A stretch of 64,000 bases of DNA, from the NCBI RefSeq assembly GCF_029784165.1, contig NC_073695.1:11073786-11137785 (forward strand), in the 5' to 3' direction. The first letter of the stretch is position 1. Every line of letters starts with the position of its first letter. Under the pieces are notes generated by a model. The model was not told where the DNA came from and ran no database searches. It saw nothing but the letters and a program-made list of their open reading frames with translations. The stretch is from Wyeomyia smithii (taxonomy: Eukaryota; Arthropoda; Insecta; Diptera; Culicidae). Made by a program: the position numbers and the translations under genes. Below are positions 25,395 through 41,694 of this stretch, one piece after another.

Positions 25395-25797
25395 GTATTG
25401 AACTCCGCCTGTGACGGTTCTCTTTAGTTTAGTGTAGCCTGTACGAATAGACTTAAATTATTGAGAACTGGCGCAGAGGGTCCAAAGCCCCTGGAAAGGA
25501 GGATGGTTGTAACAGCTCTTAACCATGACTGTTACGTAAAATAATGGTTAAACCCCTAAGCTAAGGTGTGACGCGACCCGTGCCGAGAGATGAATGGTGG
25601 GGGGGGTTTAATAAATTCCCAGCCGCTAACGGAGCCTGTGGAATACCTGGCGCCCTTCCACAGTAACCTAGCCTTCTGCGTTAGGCTATCGTGACACGCA
25701 GATGACCCCTTCTTTCGTGGCAAACTCGTGGGACTAAAAACTGGAGTTTAACAAATTTTCAAAAAAGGGCCCCGGCAACCTCAACCTGTCGGAACAA

Positions 25798-27186
25798 ATG
25801 GAGCCAACACACTCCATGGCGTGCAGCCCCACAAGGCACGCTACAGGCAGAACCGAGGAGATGGAACTGGAGATGGATTTCAACCTCGACAGCGAATCGC
25901 TGGACGGAGGACCTTCAGTTTCATCACTAATCCTCGGTTCGCCAAGCGGGAAAGAAGAGAGCCCGACGGACAGTCTTCCCGATCCGGAGACACAGCCGAT
26001 TGACAAGGGGAAACCTAAGTCACCTCGTGCTGATGTCAAACGGCTCTCCCAATCGCAACGGCGGCGTCTTAAAAGACTGCTCAGCCTGGGTCACTCACGC
26101 GAGGAGGCCATAGGCATAGCTCGTCAACCAGTTGACCAAGCTGACCGCTCAGGTCAGGTCGCAACCAAGCGACAGCGGTCGACTGAGACAGCGTCGCCAA
26201 ACACAAGCGCTAAGGGCCCGAGCAGCAAAAAGCCCCGGGACTTGGCTTGCGCGGAGCCCCCTGCACCGCGACAAACGTCAGGGGTAAAATATAGGGAGAT
26301 GCTGGAGGCCACGAGCCTGTCTATCACAACGATAGACTATCCAGCCTCCCTACTTACCCCTGAACAGTTAAAAACTGTTCGAGATGCCATTCTGGACTGC
26401 ATTGCGGACCAGGAGTCACCGGCCATCAGGCCCAAGTTTAGGAGCTGCCGCCTAAAAAACGGTACCCTACAACTTGACTGTGCCGACAACGACACAGTTA
26501 GATGGCTGGAGACCACGGCGTCTTCTCTCATACCGTGGGAGGGAGCACACCTTAGTGTCTTTCGCACGAAGGACCTGCCGAAGGCCCTAAAATTTGTAGG
26601 GTACTTCCAGGACAGTGTGGACACCACAAATGAGAGAATTCTCCATCTTCTCCAAAATCAGAACGACGGTTTCTCCACACGTGCATGGCGAGTATGTCAT
26701 CGCAACGTTACTGGAAAGACTGTCGAATTGATGGTGGAGCTGGACCAACAGTCTGCTAACCTCATAGCGGCACAGAGCTTCCTGCTGAACTACAAGTACG
26801 GAAAAGCACGCATGCGGCAGGTTGGCAGAAAGTCCTCAAACACAGGCGCGAAAGGTTCTGGTGCGAAGGCAGGAACGGTACGTTCGGAGACTCCCTCAGG
26901 GAGTGTACCGCTACCATCTGCTCGACGCACTCCCGCGATAGCGAAGAAGGTTCCGCCGAAAAATCGAAAGAGGAGTAAGCGTGAGCATCTGAACAGTCGC
27001 GACCCTCAGAGCCAAATTCCGCCGCCTAAACGTGAGAGTGGCACTTCTGTCGCCTACTGTCTGCTGCAACAGGAGCCTGTTGCTGAGGGTATGCAGACTA
27101 CCCATCCCAGCGTCACCGCTGATGGCAACCGTCCGCCAATCGGATCTCAACTAGATCCGACGAAGGACGCGCTGCCAACAAAATGA
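25798..27186 (+). CDS. LINE ORF1 protein (DUF4780-like)
   Basis: Intact 462-codon frame. Residues 1-80 are acidic and Ser/Pro-rich. A basic stretch follows (SQSQRRRLKRLLSLGHSREE, residues about 82-101). Residues about 160-345 resemble the DUF4780 domain of LOA-type ORF1 proteins in mosquitoes (KYREMLEATSLSITTIDYP...; YKYGKARMRQVGRK). The C-terminal part is basic and low-complexity (PPKNRKRSKREHLNSRDP). ORF1 proteins of LINEs bind element RNA and form the RNP with ORF2 product, from general knowledge. The stop overlaps the ORF2 start in ATGA (27183-27186), suggesting reinitiation. Start chosen as the first ATG after the UTR. Confidence 0.8.
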   Translation: MEPTHSMACSPTRHATGRTEEMELEMDFNLDSESLDGGPSVSSLILGSPSGKEESPTDSLPDPETQPIDKGKPKSPRADVKRLSQSQRRRLKRLLSLGHSREEAIGIARQPVDQADRSGQVATKRQRSTETASPNTSAKGPSSKKPRDLACAEPPAPRQTSGVKYREMLEATSLSITTIDYPASLLTPEQLKTVRDAILDCIADQESPAIRPKFRSCRLKNGTLQLDCADNDTVRWLETTASSLIPWEGAHLSVFRTKDLPKALKFVGYFQDSVDTTNERILHLLQNQNDGFSTRAWRVCHRNVTGKTVELMVELDQQSANLIAAQSFLLNYKYGKARMRQVGRKSSNTGAKGSGAKAGTVRSETPSGSVPLPSARRTPAIAKKVPPKNRKRSKREHLNSRDPQSQIPPPKRESGTSVAYCLLQQEPVAEGMQTTHPSVTADGNRPPIGSQLDPTKDALPTK

Positions 27187-30100
27187 GCAGCATACGCTGC
27201 GTTCAGGTGAACCTCCATCACGCAAAGAGCGCCTCTGGTGTTTTTTGCCGAAGGTTCACCAAGGATCAGCTATCCGTGGCGCTGATCCAGGAACCATGGG
27301 TCCACGACACCAGGATCCTTGGCTTAGCCAACACAAACAGTAAGTTGGTCTATTGTAATCAACAGTCAAATCCCAGGACTGCAATTCTGCTGAACAGAAA
27401 CATTAAATTTGTTCCCATTACAGAGTTCATCCAACGGGATTTGGTTGCCATTGCGGTGGAAGTCCCGACAACCAACGGCACTCAAGAAGTGGTTGTTGCC
27501 TCCGCTTACTTCCCGGGGGACGAGGACGATATACCGTCATCCGAAGTCGCAGCACTTGTGCGATACTGCCGAAGCATCAACAAGCCACTCATCGTCGGCT
27601 GCGATGCCAACGCGCATCACACAGTCTGGGGCAGCTCGGATGTCAACACTCGAGGTGAGTACCTACTTGAATACCTTACTTCTAACAATGTTAATGTATG
27701 CAATGTGGGAAACGAGCCAACTTTCAGTAATGCTATTAGACAAGAGGTCCTAGATCTCACTCTATGTAGCGCCTCGATAACGGAGAAAGTCAAGAACTGG
27801 CATGTCTCTGATGAACCCAGTTTATCAGACCATAGACACATCAGATTTGACGTCGAGGCTACTCCTCTGAGAAGAGAACATTTCAGGAATCCTAAGAAAA
27901 CCAACTGGAACTCTTTTAAGGAACATTTGGTCAATTCGAGAACATCCTGCCACCAAAATATTCGAACTCCAGGTGAACTGGAGATCGCAGCAAGTGACCT
28001 ACAGCACAGGATCACGGAAGCTTTTATGTCAAACTGTCCGTTAACAAATCGAACAGTCTGCCGTGATGTGCCCTGGTGGAATGAAACTCTCAGCAACCTT
28101 CGTCGGGAAGCTAGACGCTTGTTCAACAGGGCTAAAATCACGTCCAACTGGGAAGCCAATAGAGCATCTCTTACAAAATACAACGCTGAGCTACGCAAAG
28201 CCAAAAGGAGGTCTAGAATTCGATTCTGTGAAGACATTCAGACTCTACCTGAGGCAACGCGACTGCAAAAAGCGATGTCCAAAGATCACACGAATGGTCT
28301 TGGGCAGTTGAAAAAGGAAGATGGTAGTCTGACTGTCACCACAGAAGGAAACGCTGGATGTTCTTATGAACATTCACTTTCCTGGATCGACAGCAACCTC
28401 CGGTTCGAACGTCGAAGAGTTACAGAGCCTCGAATCCAGACGCATAACGTCACGTGACTCCGCAGCGCTTGCTCGTAGAATTTTCACGGAGACTTCTATC
28501 AACTGGGCACTAAGCTCTTTTGAGCCTATGAAGTCACCAGGACCGGATGGCATTCTACCAATCTTTCTACAAAAATCGAACGGAGTCGTTATGTCCGAAC
28601 TCATCAGCCTCTTTCGAGCCAGCTTTACTATGGGACATATCCCGGTCAACTGGCGGAACGTTAAGGTGGTGTTTATACCAAAGCCGGGCAAAAAAGACAA
28701 AACATTGCCCAAAGCTTTCAGACCTATAAGTCTGACGTCAACTCTTCTCAAGTTGATGGAGAAAATTACGGACAACTACATCCGCAGTGAGTTTCTGAAG
28801 GAGTTACCCTTACACAAGCATCAATATGCTTATCAACAGGGTAAATCTACTGAAACCGCTTTGCATTGCCTAGTGACGAAGATCGAGAAGTCCTTGAAAT
28901 ATAAAGAGACAGCGGTCTGCGCTTTTCTTGATATTGAGGGAGCTTTCGATAACACGTCCCTTGCATCAATTTACACGGCTCTACAAAATAAAAGAGTCGA
29001 CGATACTACAATGAGCTGGATCCAAGCAATGCTTTCGAGCAGGAAGATCTCAGCTGCATTGGGGGATACGTCTGTCACAGTTGGGGCAGTGAAAGGGTGT
29101 CCTCAAGGAGGAGTTCTCTCTCCACTGCTATGGTCACTGGTGGAAGACGTTCTCCTAACCAAGCTATCACAGCTGGGCTTCGAAGTCATTGGATATGCTG
29201 ATGATATAGTCCTTATTGTTCGGGTAAAATGTGATGCAACTCTATCTAGTCGTATGCAAACGGCACTTAACACCACCTCTCAGTGGTGCTCAGAAGAAGG
29301 GCTAAACATTAACCCCGCTAAAACGGTCATTATACCATTTACCAAGCGAAGAATGCACACAATCATTCCTCCGCTACTGAATGGGGTAAGACTATGTTTC
29401 AGTAACGAGACCAAATATCTTGGAATCATTCTGGATAAGAAGCTGAACTGGACTGCTCACCTAGACTACGCTATCAAGAAGGCAACTTCAGCTATCTAGG
29501 CTTGCAGTACACTGTTTGGCAAGACCTGGGGGCTAAAACCACAATTAGCGCTCTGGTCTTACATCACCATTGCTCGGCCACGTATAACCTACGCAGCCCT
29601 CGCATGGTGGCCTAAAGTATATGAAAAGACAGCTCAGGCGAAACTTACCAAAGTCCAACGATTGGCCTGTCTCTCAGTTACCAGTGCCCTGCGCACAACA
29701 CCGACAGCAGCCTTGGAGGCCTTGCTTTGCTTACTTCCTCTACATCTCCATGTGAAGAAGGAAGCAGAGCTTGGCGCACTAAGGCTGCAAAGAAATACAA
29801 CGATGCTCGAAGGTGACCTAACGGGTCACCTAAGCATCCTAAAGGAGTTTAAGCTGACACCTTTAGTAACAACAGTCTCGGACTGGATGGAAGCGAAGCC
29901 AAACATGGACGTTCCATATATAGTGATCGACACAGATCGCTCCATGTGGAACAATGGAGGGCCGAGTCTTCCATCGGGCACAATCCGCTTCTACACGGAT
30001 GGCTCAAAAATCGGACCCCAGACTGATTCAGGGACCTACGGACCAGGTTTAAAGGCCACTATCTCAATGGGTAAGTGGCCAACCGTCTTTCAGGCGGAGG

Positions 30101-30714
30101 TATACGCAATATATAACTGTGCTATAACATGTCTACATCGCAAATATAGACATGCGAAAATCGGAATCTTTTCGGACAGTCAGGCGGCACTAAAGGCATT
30201 AAAGTCTGCAACACTCAGGGAACTCTCCCGCCTCAACGAAGTTATGCTACTTTGGGTACCCGGTCACTGCGGAATCGAGGGAAATGAACATGCCGACAGC
30301 CTCGCAAGACAAGGATCTGCTCAGCAATTCATTGGACCGGAACCGTTTTTGGGTAGTTCCACATCAGCCATTAAAGGCGAACTAAGTACATGGGAAAAGC
30401 TAAAGATAGCATCTCAATGGCAACATGCGCAGGGTTGCAGGCAAGCTAAACAGTTTATCTACCCTAACCCTACGGTTACCAAACGGCTACTTAGTTTAAC
30501 TCGTAGTAAACTACGCATCATCACGGGACTTCTCACTGGACACTGTCCTGCTCTTTATCATTTAAAGAAAATCGGCAAAGTCCTAACCGACTATTGTCGC
30601 TTTTGCAACGCTGAACCTGAGAGCTCAGCGCATTTGCTTTGCTTTTGCGGGGCTCTTGCTTCATCGAGGTTTAACTTCTTTGGAAGTTACCTCTCAACTC
30701 CATACCAGGTATGA
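27183..30714 (+). pseudogene. LINE ORF2: endonuclease, reverse transcriptase, RNase H (two lesions)
   Basis: An apurinic-type endonuclease occupies the first about 220 codons: LIQEPWV (catalytic Glu), GCDANAHHTVWG and LSDHRHI. The frame is broken near 28343, where a G run appears one base too long, and continues in the next frame with the RT: GPDGILPIFLQ, VVFIPKPGKKDK, FRPISLTS, FLDIEGAFDN, GCPQGGVLSPLLW and YADD at 29194-29205. A TAG at 29497-29499 interrupts the segment after RT, where a Trp codon is likely ancestral. The frame then stays open to 30714 through RNase H motifs FYTDGS, FQAEVYAI, FSDSQAALKAL and WVPGHCGIEGNEHAD, and a C-terminal CRFC...HLLC zinc-like motif. It encodes target-primed reverse transcription in the intact family; here it is inactive as read. 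Confidence 0.85.
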
Positions 30715-30918
30715 AGCACCAATCCCAAAACGGTCACAGGTTTCATCAACCATGTAGTTCGGGATTGGGGCACAGGCTTACAACCAACTAGCTCAACTCC
30801 ATCGATGAGTTCGAGCATCTTGTAATCTGTGTTAAGTAATCGGGACCAGCCACAAAAGACAAACATTCCTGTCGCAGTGGCGCTTTCTACCCAATGCCCT
30901 TCAGGCATACAAAAAAAA

Positions 30919-30930
30919 ATCAACTCCTGA
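30919..30930. repeat. target site duplication, 3' copy (LOA-like LINE)
   Basis: Exact match to 25383-25394. Confidence 0.85.
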
Positions 30931-30966
30931 TGTTCATTAATTTCGTTACGAGATCGGGAGGCTGAA

Positions 30967-31262
30967 AGCATGCTTGGTTTGGCTCTTTTGCTCTTTTAAT
31001 ACACATTAGGCTGTAATTTGTCAAGGAGACTGAGTTCGTACAAGTTATATATGAAGCACTTATAGAGATACTCTATCTCTACAACTCAAAAACAACTCTG
31101 GCTATGGAACTGTGGAAGTTTCAACATTACAATGTTCAGACAAATTGTAAAGATAGAGTGTCTCTACAAGTGCTTCATATATGACTTTTTCGAACTCTGC
31201 CTCCTTGACAAAATATAGCCTAATAAGCATTCAAAGAGCAAAAGAGCGAAACCAAGCACGGC
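30967..31262. mobile_element. foldback MITE, about 120-bp arms
   Basis: The left arm (30967-31090) contains GCTTGGTTTGGCTCTTTTGC, TTTGTCAAGGAG and TATATATGAAGCACTT. The same segments run inverted in the right arm (about 31140-31262). It splits the RTE-like LINE relic, so it inserted after that LINE. Confidence 0.75.
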
Positions 31263-32449
31263 TAAAAGAACAACACTACACTTAGCCATATCCAGGATTT
31301 GGAAGCGGAATAACCTACCAGACGAGTGGATGGCGAGAGTCGCCTGCCTCATCGGCGAAAAAGGCGTATCTTGCTCATCAATGCCGCCAGCAAATTTATT
31401 TTTTCAAAACCTGTTACGTGCACTATCATCTTTCACAGGAGGTTCGTCGGCCAATGCCCACTGACCTAATCTTTTCAATCCGACAAAACTTTCAGAAATG
31501 TTGCGCTTACAGTCGATCGAGAACAGTTATGGCAAATCATGCACGACAACGGTTATTCTGCCGTTCCAATCATAGTAATCCCATGTTCTACACAAATCTT
31601 ATGCACGCTGGGACAACTATGCTTGAAGGGCAGTATTGGGATACATTGGCGTAATTTGATCAAGGTCACCATAGCGCAACGTGCATGTTCTGGGGATACT
31701 CTAGACTCCCTTCGAATAGCGCAGAGGTTTGAGACAAGGTGATGGGGTTTCTTGTTTACTGGTAAACAACGCGGGCTTCAACACGAGGGGCACGATTATT
31801 ACAAGACCAGTTCAGTTTCTACGTTTCGCGGATGATACCAAAGCCGGATGAAGGCCGAATCCAGACTAATGACTAATCGGAGTACGAATAAATGCATCGG
31901 AAACTAATTACATGCGAGCGAGAAAAGCATCAGCCTCCCAACGCAAGTTTCTGTAGATGGCAATGAGCTAGAGGTGGTCGACTAGCTCGCGTATACTGGT
32001 GACCCCAACAATAACACCAGCAAAGAGATCTAGAGACGCATCCGAGCTGTAAATTGTGCCCACTTTTCACATCAGAAGACGCTTCGGTCGAATCGGGTAC
32101 GGCGACGCACGAAGTACAAACGCTAATCACGAAATCGAGACCCTGGTTGTCCTTTACGCAACGGAGACAACAACGCTTCTCGCGGAAAACTGAGACGCCC
32201 TTGAAAGGACGGTGCCGCGGAATATCTACGGTGGAGTACAGATTTAATTTTTAATTTTATTCAATAATTTATCTGACAGTATGTAGTCTTAATAAATAAA
32301 AAAAAAAGTGTCAAGTTTTCAAAATATTCGAATTTTGCAACTTATTTACAAACTTCCGGGATGGTTCGCCAAACTCAAACAAATCTTCTATATACACTTG
32401 AGAAGGTCCTGATTGCAGCGGTTATAGGTTCGTTAAATCCAAACGACGT

Positions 32450-33520
32450 CCGATGAAATGCGGTTTGTAGTAGGCCAGTTGAACGTAAAGAACGTTGAGA
32501 AGCACGGAAGTTTAGCTGGAACAAGAGCGTTTGCGAATCTATTTCGCCATTCAGTATTTTGGCAACAGATGCAGCTTGCTGGATTTTGCGACGACGTTCG
32601 AGCGTGTCGAGGCCAAGTAATCGACAGCGGTCAGGATACGGAGGAAGTTTTCCGGGTCACGCCAGGGAAGGTCACGTAATGCCAGTCGGACAAATCTCTT
32701 CTGAACACGTTCGATCCGTAGACACCAAGTTAACTGATGAGGGTACCAGATCGAGCTAAAATTTTCAAGAAGTGGTCGTACTAGAGAGCAGTATAAGGCT
32801 TTTCCAACATTTTCCAATACTAATTATCAGCCAGTTCTTGTGGCACCACTCGACGAATATATTCAGCAAATATTGCAAACGACGACAATCGTCGATTGTA
32901 CGAACTACCAGATATAGTTTTAGATCATTCGCATATACCAACCTACAGCCAACACCTAACCGTAGCATTGCATCATTGAAGAATATAGCGAAAAGCAGAG
33001 GCCCCATATTGCTACCTTGCGGAACTCCCGATTTATTAGTGAATTGCGACGAGACACAAGAACGAAGTTTCACACGCAGTATCCTTCCACATACATTCGA
33101 ACTTAACCATTCCACAAGTGAACGGCTCCAAGCCGTGACATTTTACGCAAAAGTATGTTATGGTCAATACGTTCGAAAGCTGCCTTCAAATCAGTGTAGA
33201 TGGCATCAACTTGCGCTTTTTGTTCGATATGTGCAATGCACATCGAAGTAAATTCCAGTAAGTTACTATGAACTAAGCGGTTCGGCATGAAACCATGTTG
33301 CGCGGTAGAGATGTAATTCTTAGTGGAATGGAGCATTACGTTACTAACAATAATCTCGAACAACTTAGAACCAGCTGAGAAACTAGTTATGCTTCGATAA
33401 TTTCTGACATTTTGACGATCACCAGATTTTAGAACTGGGAACATAAAAGATTGTTTCCATATCTCGGAGAATTTCCGTTGCTCGAACGCCAAAACCGAGC
33501 ACCACCCCGACAACTTCTAG
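32450..33520 (-). pseudogene. jockey-like LINE reverse transcriptase relic
   Basis: Three overlapping minus-strand frames make one RT domain. 33513-33103 has FSEIWKQSFMFPVLKSGDRQ, NYRSITSFSAGSKLFE, QHGFMPNRLV and YTDLKAAFERIDHNILL. 33115-32765 has SGVPQGSNMGPLLFAIFFND and LVYANDLKLYLVV. 32817-32551 has ALYCSLVRPLLENFSSIWYP. The catalytic motif normally reads Y-A-D-D; here the first Asp is Asn (YAND), so the enzyme is dead apart from its two frame changes. There are no EN or ORF1 sequences upstream, as in 5'-truncated LINE copies. Confidence 0.75.
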
Positions 33521-33940
33521 TTTCGTCTGATTACCCTGACCCCATATCAGATTTTTAGAGAACCATTTTGGAATCTCTTAATAAACTTTTGGAATTATTC
33601 ATTTTAAGCATTTTATTCGAATTGGCATTGTTTCATTATAGGTTAATATGGTTGGCGAGTGACTGGACCAAAGGCGCAATATGATTCCCATAGGCGAATA
33701 ATAAGCCTCCCAGCTCCAGAACCCCTACCTCCTCGTTGGTTCCAACCGGGATGCGAGTAACTAGTATGAAAATCGGGTAACCATCCCCGCCCGGTGGGAC
33801 TAACGGTCGCATGCTGACTTGTAACGATACTACAAGCGTCCTAAGTGGCGTACCCATAAGCGTTATATCCAAGTCCTGGTCGTTTTTGGGACTCAAAGCA
33901 GTCGGTAATAATGTGAGAAAGGTCGTGGGCCTTGCACGGC
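33521..33940. other. unassigned; possibly 5' part of the next LINE copy
   Basis: The GC-richer stretch from 33640 has no coding support but leads directly into the EN-like region at 33985, so it may be LINE 5' UTR. Confidence 0.3.
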
Positions 33941-35600
33941 TTTTATAGTGATGGGTGAGATGCCGAAGCGGATAATCGGGTGGTGGTCGGTATGTGCAGG
34001 TTAAGAATCAAAGGCCGGTTCTTTAACATTAGCATTTTAACCGTGCATAGCCCTCACCTCAGAAGTTCTGATGAAGACAAAGACGAATTCTATGCGCAGT
34101 TTGAACGTGAATACGATCGCTGCCTAAAACATGATGTCAAATGTGCCTAAACATGATGTAACAACGCTCAGGTCGGTCAGAAGGTGGAATTTAGACCGGT
34201 AATTGAACGATACAGCGCACACCGGTAAATACTAATCGACTTCGCTGCCTCAAGAACACCTTTTCCAGCTCACCTGAAGATCACCAAATAGAACAGTAAC
34301 ACAACCCGACCACGTTTAGATAGATGGTCGGCACTTTTCAGACATTACGGACGTTAAAACACGCCGGGCGCTAACATCTTAGTGATGATGAAGTTACGCC
34401 CAAAACTTCCCGTTGTGAACAACATACGATACCTTAGCCCGCCAATGCAATGTATAATCTCGCGCGACTTGAGCAACCCGAAATCACCGGAAACTACACA
34501 CTCTACTCCACGCACTGCCAGAAGAAGACGAGCTGAAAAAAGCACCTCCAGAGGTCTACTGGAATATCATGAAGTGTGCTATCAGCAGTGTAGCGGAGAA
34601 CGTGTTAAGTCGCGAAGAACCGAGTCGACGTAACGAATGGTTTGACAAAGCATATCGACAGATATTAGATGAAAAGACCACAGCGCGGACAGTTATGCTG
34701 CAAAGAACCAGCCGTGAGAACGTGATGCAATAGAACCAGAAACGGAGACAGTAAATCCAATCTTCCAGGAAAAAAGCGCCGCTAGGAGGAGGAGGAGTGC
34801 GAAGAACTACAACAGCTGTACCGCTCTCATGAAACACGAAATCAGAAATTTAACGCATTCCGCAAAGACGTTGTTCCGCGAGCCGAAATATGCCGGGATT
34901 ACGATGGGAGTATCTTGACAGATGATCGTGAGGTGATCGAAAGGTGGAGACAGCACTTTGATGCCATATAAATGGCGTACAGGAGGAGACCAGAACAGTG
35001 ACGCAGGAGACTTTTTCAATGCAACAAGTGACGGAGATGTGTCACCCCCGAAGAGTTCGTTTACCTCGACTCAATGGCGACTAAGAACAACGATACCAGC
35101 CACGAGATTAGGAGATTAATTATCAGCGGGAGATAACTCGTCTCCTAATCTCGTCTCGTCGGTTGTTGTTCTCTACGGGCATGAGACGTGAACAATGCTT
35201 GAAGAGTGAGTGCTCGGAGCTTTCGAACGACGGGTGGTAAGAACCTTCATTGGCGGTGTACAGGAAAGTGAAGTGTAGAAGAATGAACCATGAATTCAGC
35301 GGTGAACCCTGCATCCAGAAAGCGGTCAAAGCTGGACGGATACGTTGGGCAAAGCACTTTGCGAAAACGATGGACAACCACCCTACAAAATCGGTTCTCA
35401 CCTCGAATCCGGTTGGTACGAGACGAAAAGGGGCGCAAAAAGCAAGGTGGTTAAACCAGGTGGAGCATGATCTGGTAAGAACGGGGCGCACGCGGGGTTG
35501 GAGGCGGACAGCCATGGACCGACCAAGTTGGCGGAATTATGTTATGTAGACCATGTCCTAGGACGTACGGCCATTTAAGCATGTAAGTAAATTTTAGAGT
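33941..35600 (+). mobile_element. RTE-like LINE relic, second copy
   Basis: An EN-like beginning (GMCRLRIKGRFFNISILTVH, then DEDKDEFYAQFEREYDRC and QVGQKVEFRPVIERYSAHR, 33990-34230) is followed by scattered linker remains. It ends with the family's C terminus: LYGHET, AVNPASRKRSKLDGY / AGRIRWAKHF, NPVGTRRKGAQKARWLNQVE and RGWRRTAMDRPSWRNYV (35290-35545). Most of RT is missing and frames change repeatedly. It ends a few bases before the TIR of the next transposon. Confidence 0.6.
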
Positions 35601-35937
35601 AAATTAACCTATACTGCCCCTGTTTACATAGTTGACGTAACAACCAACATCGTCATTGCGAGAAAAATGCGTTTTTGTATTTTTCACCCGAATAATCATA
35701 TTAATTTATAATTTCAACAAACTGGTCTGTCAATTCAATAGGAACTGATGTTTCAATGAAGGCCGCATGGATATTACGGTTTTATTCGTGTTATTTGAGC
35801 CGGCAAAATCGCTACGCCAGTTTATGTGAATAAACATGTATCTTTTTCGCAGATTGTTCGCATAGTTTGGCGTAAAAACTAGGCATGCTCTGCAACGCAT
35901 TTAATTAAGTACCAACAATCGCGGTCAAAACGTCAGT

Positions 35938-36599
35938 TTGTCTGAAAGTTTTTGTAACCTGGTCAGTGCAGGTAAAGCTTATTGTTCCATTTGTGAAAAA
36001 TTCGTTCGGAAAATGTACAGAAAAGGGGCTCTGGATCTGATTAAGGTGTATGCAAGCTCGGATTCTGAGGATATCGACAACGATTACGACATACAGCAAC
36101 AACCAACGTGGAGGGCTCCACCTGTACTTGTATCAGAAAAAATTCTCTGTGGAGACATTTCTGATTCGAATGATGAAAGATATTCGACATTGCCAATTGA
36201 GGTTGTAGACGGCAGACAGCCTATCGCTTCGAGTTCGAAGAAAGGAAAAAAACGGGAGGCACAAACGCTCAAACTGCGGGAAAAAAGGATTTCTTACCAC
36301 AAACCTATTTTTAAAAGCTGTGGCTGCAAAAACTTGTGTCACGAAAAAATTGGACTTGACCGAAAAAGTCGAATTAATTCCTGGTATTGGGGATTGTCAG
36401 GAATAGAACAGAAAATTTTCATTCTACAGTTCAGCAAGCGTAGCCCTGTGAAGAGACGACGCGGCCAGCTTATGCCTGAGAACCTACAATTTCGAAGACA
36501 GTTCTCATACATCTACCAACTAGAAGATGAAAGAGGTGTACCACAAGAGGTTTGCTGCCCTTTCTTCCTGAATACACTGAGCTATAGCACGAAAAGCAG
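35938..36599 (+). pseudogene. DUF7869-like transposase, exon 1
   Basis: An open frame from ATG 35938 encodes about 220 residues before a consensus splice donor (GCAG|GTTTGT, intron from 36600). Visible features: YCSICEKFVRKM (Cys pair), an acidic linker (SSDSEDIDNDYD), a basic KKGKKREAQTLKLREKR stretch, then FKSCGCKNLCHEKI (Cys-rich), INSWYWGLSGIEQKIFIL and EVCCPFFLNTLSYSTKS. The CGCK-C and FFLNTL order is that of a family of uncharacterised arthropod proteins ending in a DUF7869-type nuclease-like domain. Translation beyond 36600 loses family similarity, supporting the donor. The true start could lie elsewhere. Confidence 0.55.
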
Positions 36600-36679
36600 G
36601 TTTGTTACTTTCAAAATCGTTGTTTTGCTTTCGTCTCGATTAGACGCAAATTGTTCATCTCCGTTTGAGTTTGCAAAAT

Positions 36680-37069
36680 AACAATACACGAGTTATCGTA
36701 CGGGTGTTTTTTTGTCGGTTAGTTCTTGTGCTGCGCGATAACAATAGCCGGTAGTTTATCGACAGAAACATCTTCTGCACACTGGTAGGGGCAGGCTACC
36801 CCGCCAGTGATCCGATACGCAGCTGATATATCAGCAAGAATATTTCTCCCGCACCGCTGTTACCCCGCTAGCAGCACGGACCACCATACGATCGAGCGAG
36901 TGGAAGTCAACTACAAGTGGCATCTACAAGGTCGCGTGTAGGATACGGCCACTGTGTCACAACACGAAGCTGGATCGTCATTGTTTGTTCTGCGGAGACG
37001 CTCGATTAATCCTACTATCAGCCGTGAGGTCGTGACTTAGACGTTCGGTGAAGTATTCACTTTAGAATT
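36680..37069 (+). other. possible 5' UTR of the I-like LINE
   Basis: A GC-richer stretch unlike the AT-rich intron context, lying upstream of the ATT array and the LINE ORFs. No coding content. Whether it belongs to the LINE cannot be decided without another copy. Confidence 0.3.
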
Positions 37070-37072
37070 TTT

Positions 37073-41562
<4,490 letters not shown>

Positions 41563-41631
41563 TGCCTTTTTTTTATTTTGATCCATTGTAGTTTGAAAAA
41601 TTGTTTTTAAAATTTAATAGCAACTACTTGA

Positions 41632-41643
41632 CCCCCCCCCCCC
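41632..41643. repeat. poly-C run
   Basis: Twelve C residues about 50 nt before the ORF1 start of the I-like LINE. Length is likely to be uncertain in sequencing. Confidence 0.8.
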
Positions 41644-41694
41644 ACATTCGAATATTTATCGTTTGTGTGCGGTAGAGCGTAACGCTCCCGCAAA

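Larger units (their letters stand above)
25395..30918 (+). mobile_element. full-length LOA-clade-like LINE
   Basis: A 5.5-kb element with a GC-richer 5' UTR (25395-25797), ORF1, a 4-nt ORF1/ORF2 overlap, an ORF2 with EN, RT and RNase H, a 3' UTR from 30715 and a terminal A-run (30910-30918). It is bounded by a perfect 12-bp duplication of the target. ORF1 is intact and ORF2 carries only two visible lesions (one 1-nt frameshift, one nonsense codon), so insertion was recent. LOA assignment rests on the ORF2 start (VNLHHAKSASGVFCRRF) and the RNase H domain after RT; it is inference without phylogeny. It sits inside the older RTE-like relic. Confidence 0.85.
24890..32245 (+). mobile_element. degraded RTE-like LINE, split by two later insertions
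   Basis: Pieces read in order: linker region at 24900-25394 (KRLQNFQAAEEYAHQLEAVL; YKRARNDMNQLCRGNMPQ; GNLLMNAREVVDRWKQCFDEH), interrupted by the LOA-like element. It resumes at 30931-30966 (EIGRLKA), is interrupted by a foldback element, then resumes at 31263 (LAISRIWKRNNLPDEWMARV; DREQLWQIMHDNGYS; VSVDGNELEVVD; NNNTSKEIRRRIRAVN) to about 32245. The order matches an EN-RT linker followed by RT in the LINE family also seen at 23732 and 33950. Many stops and frameshifts. The upstream EN domain is absent. Confidence 0.6.
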
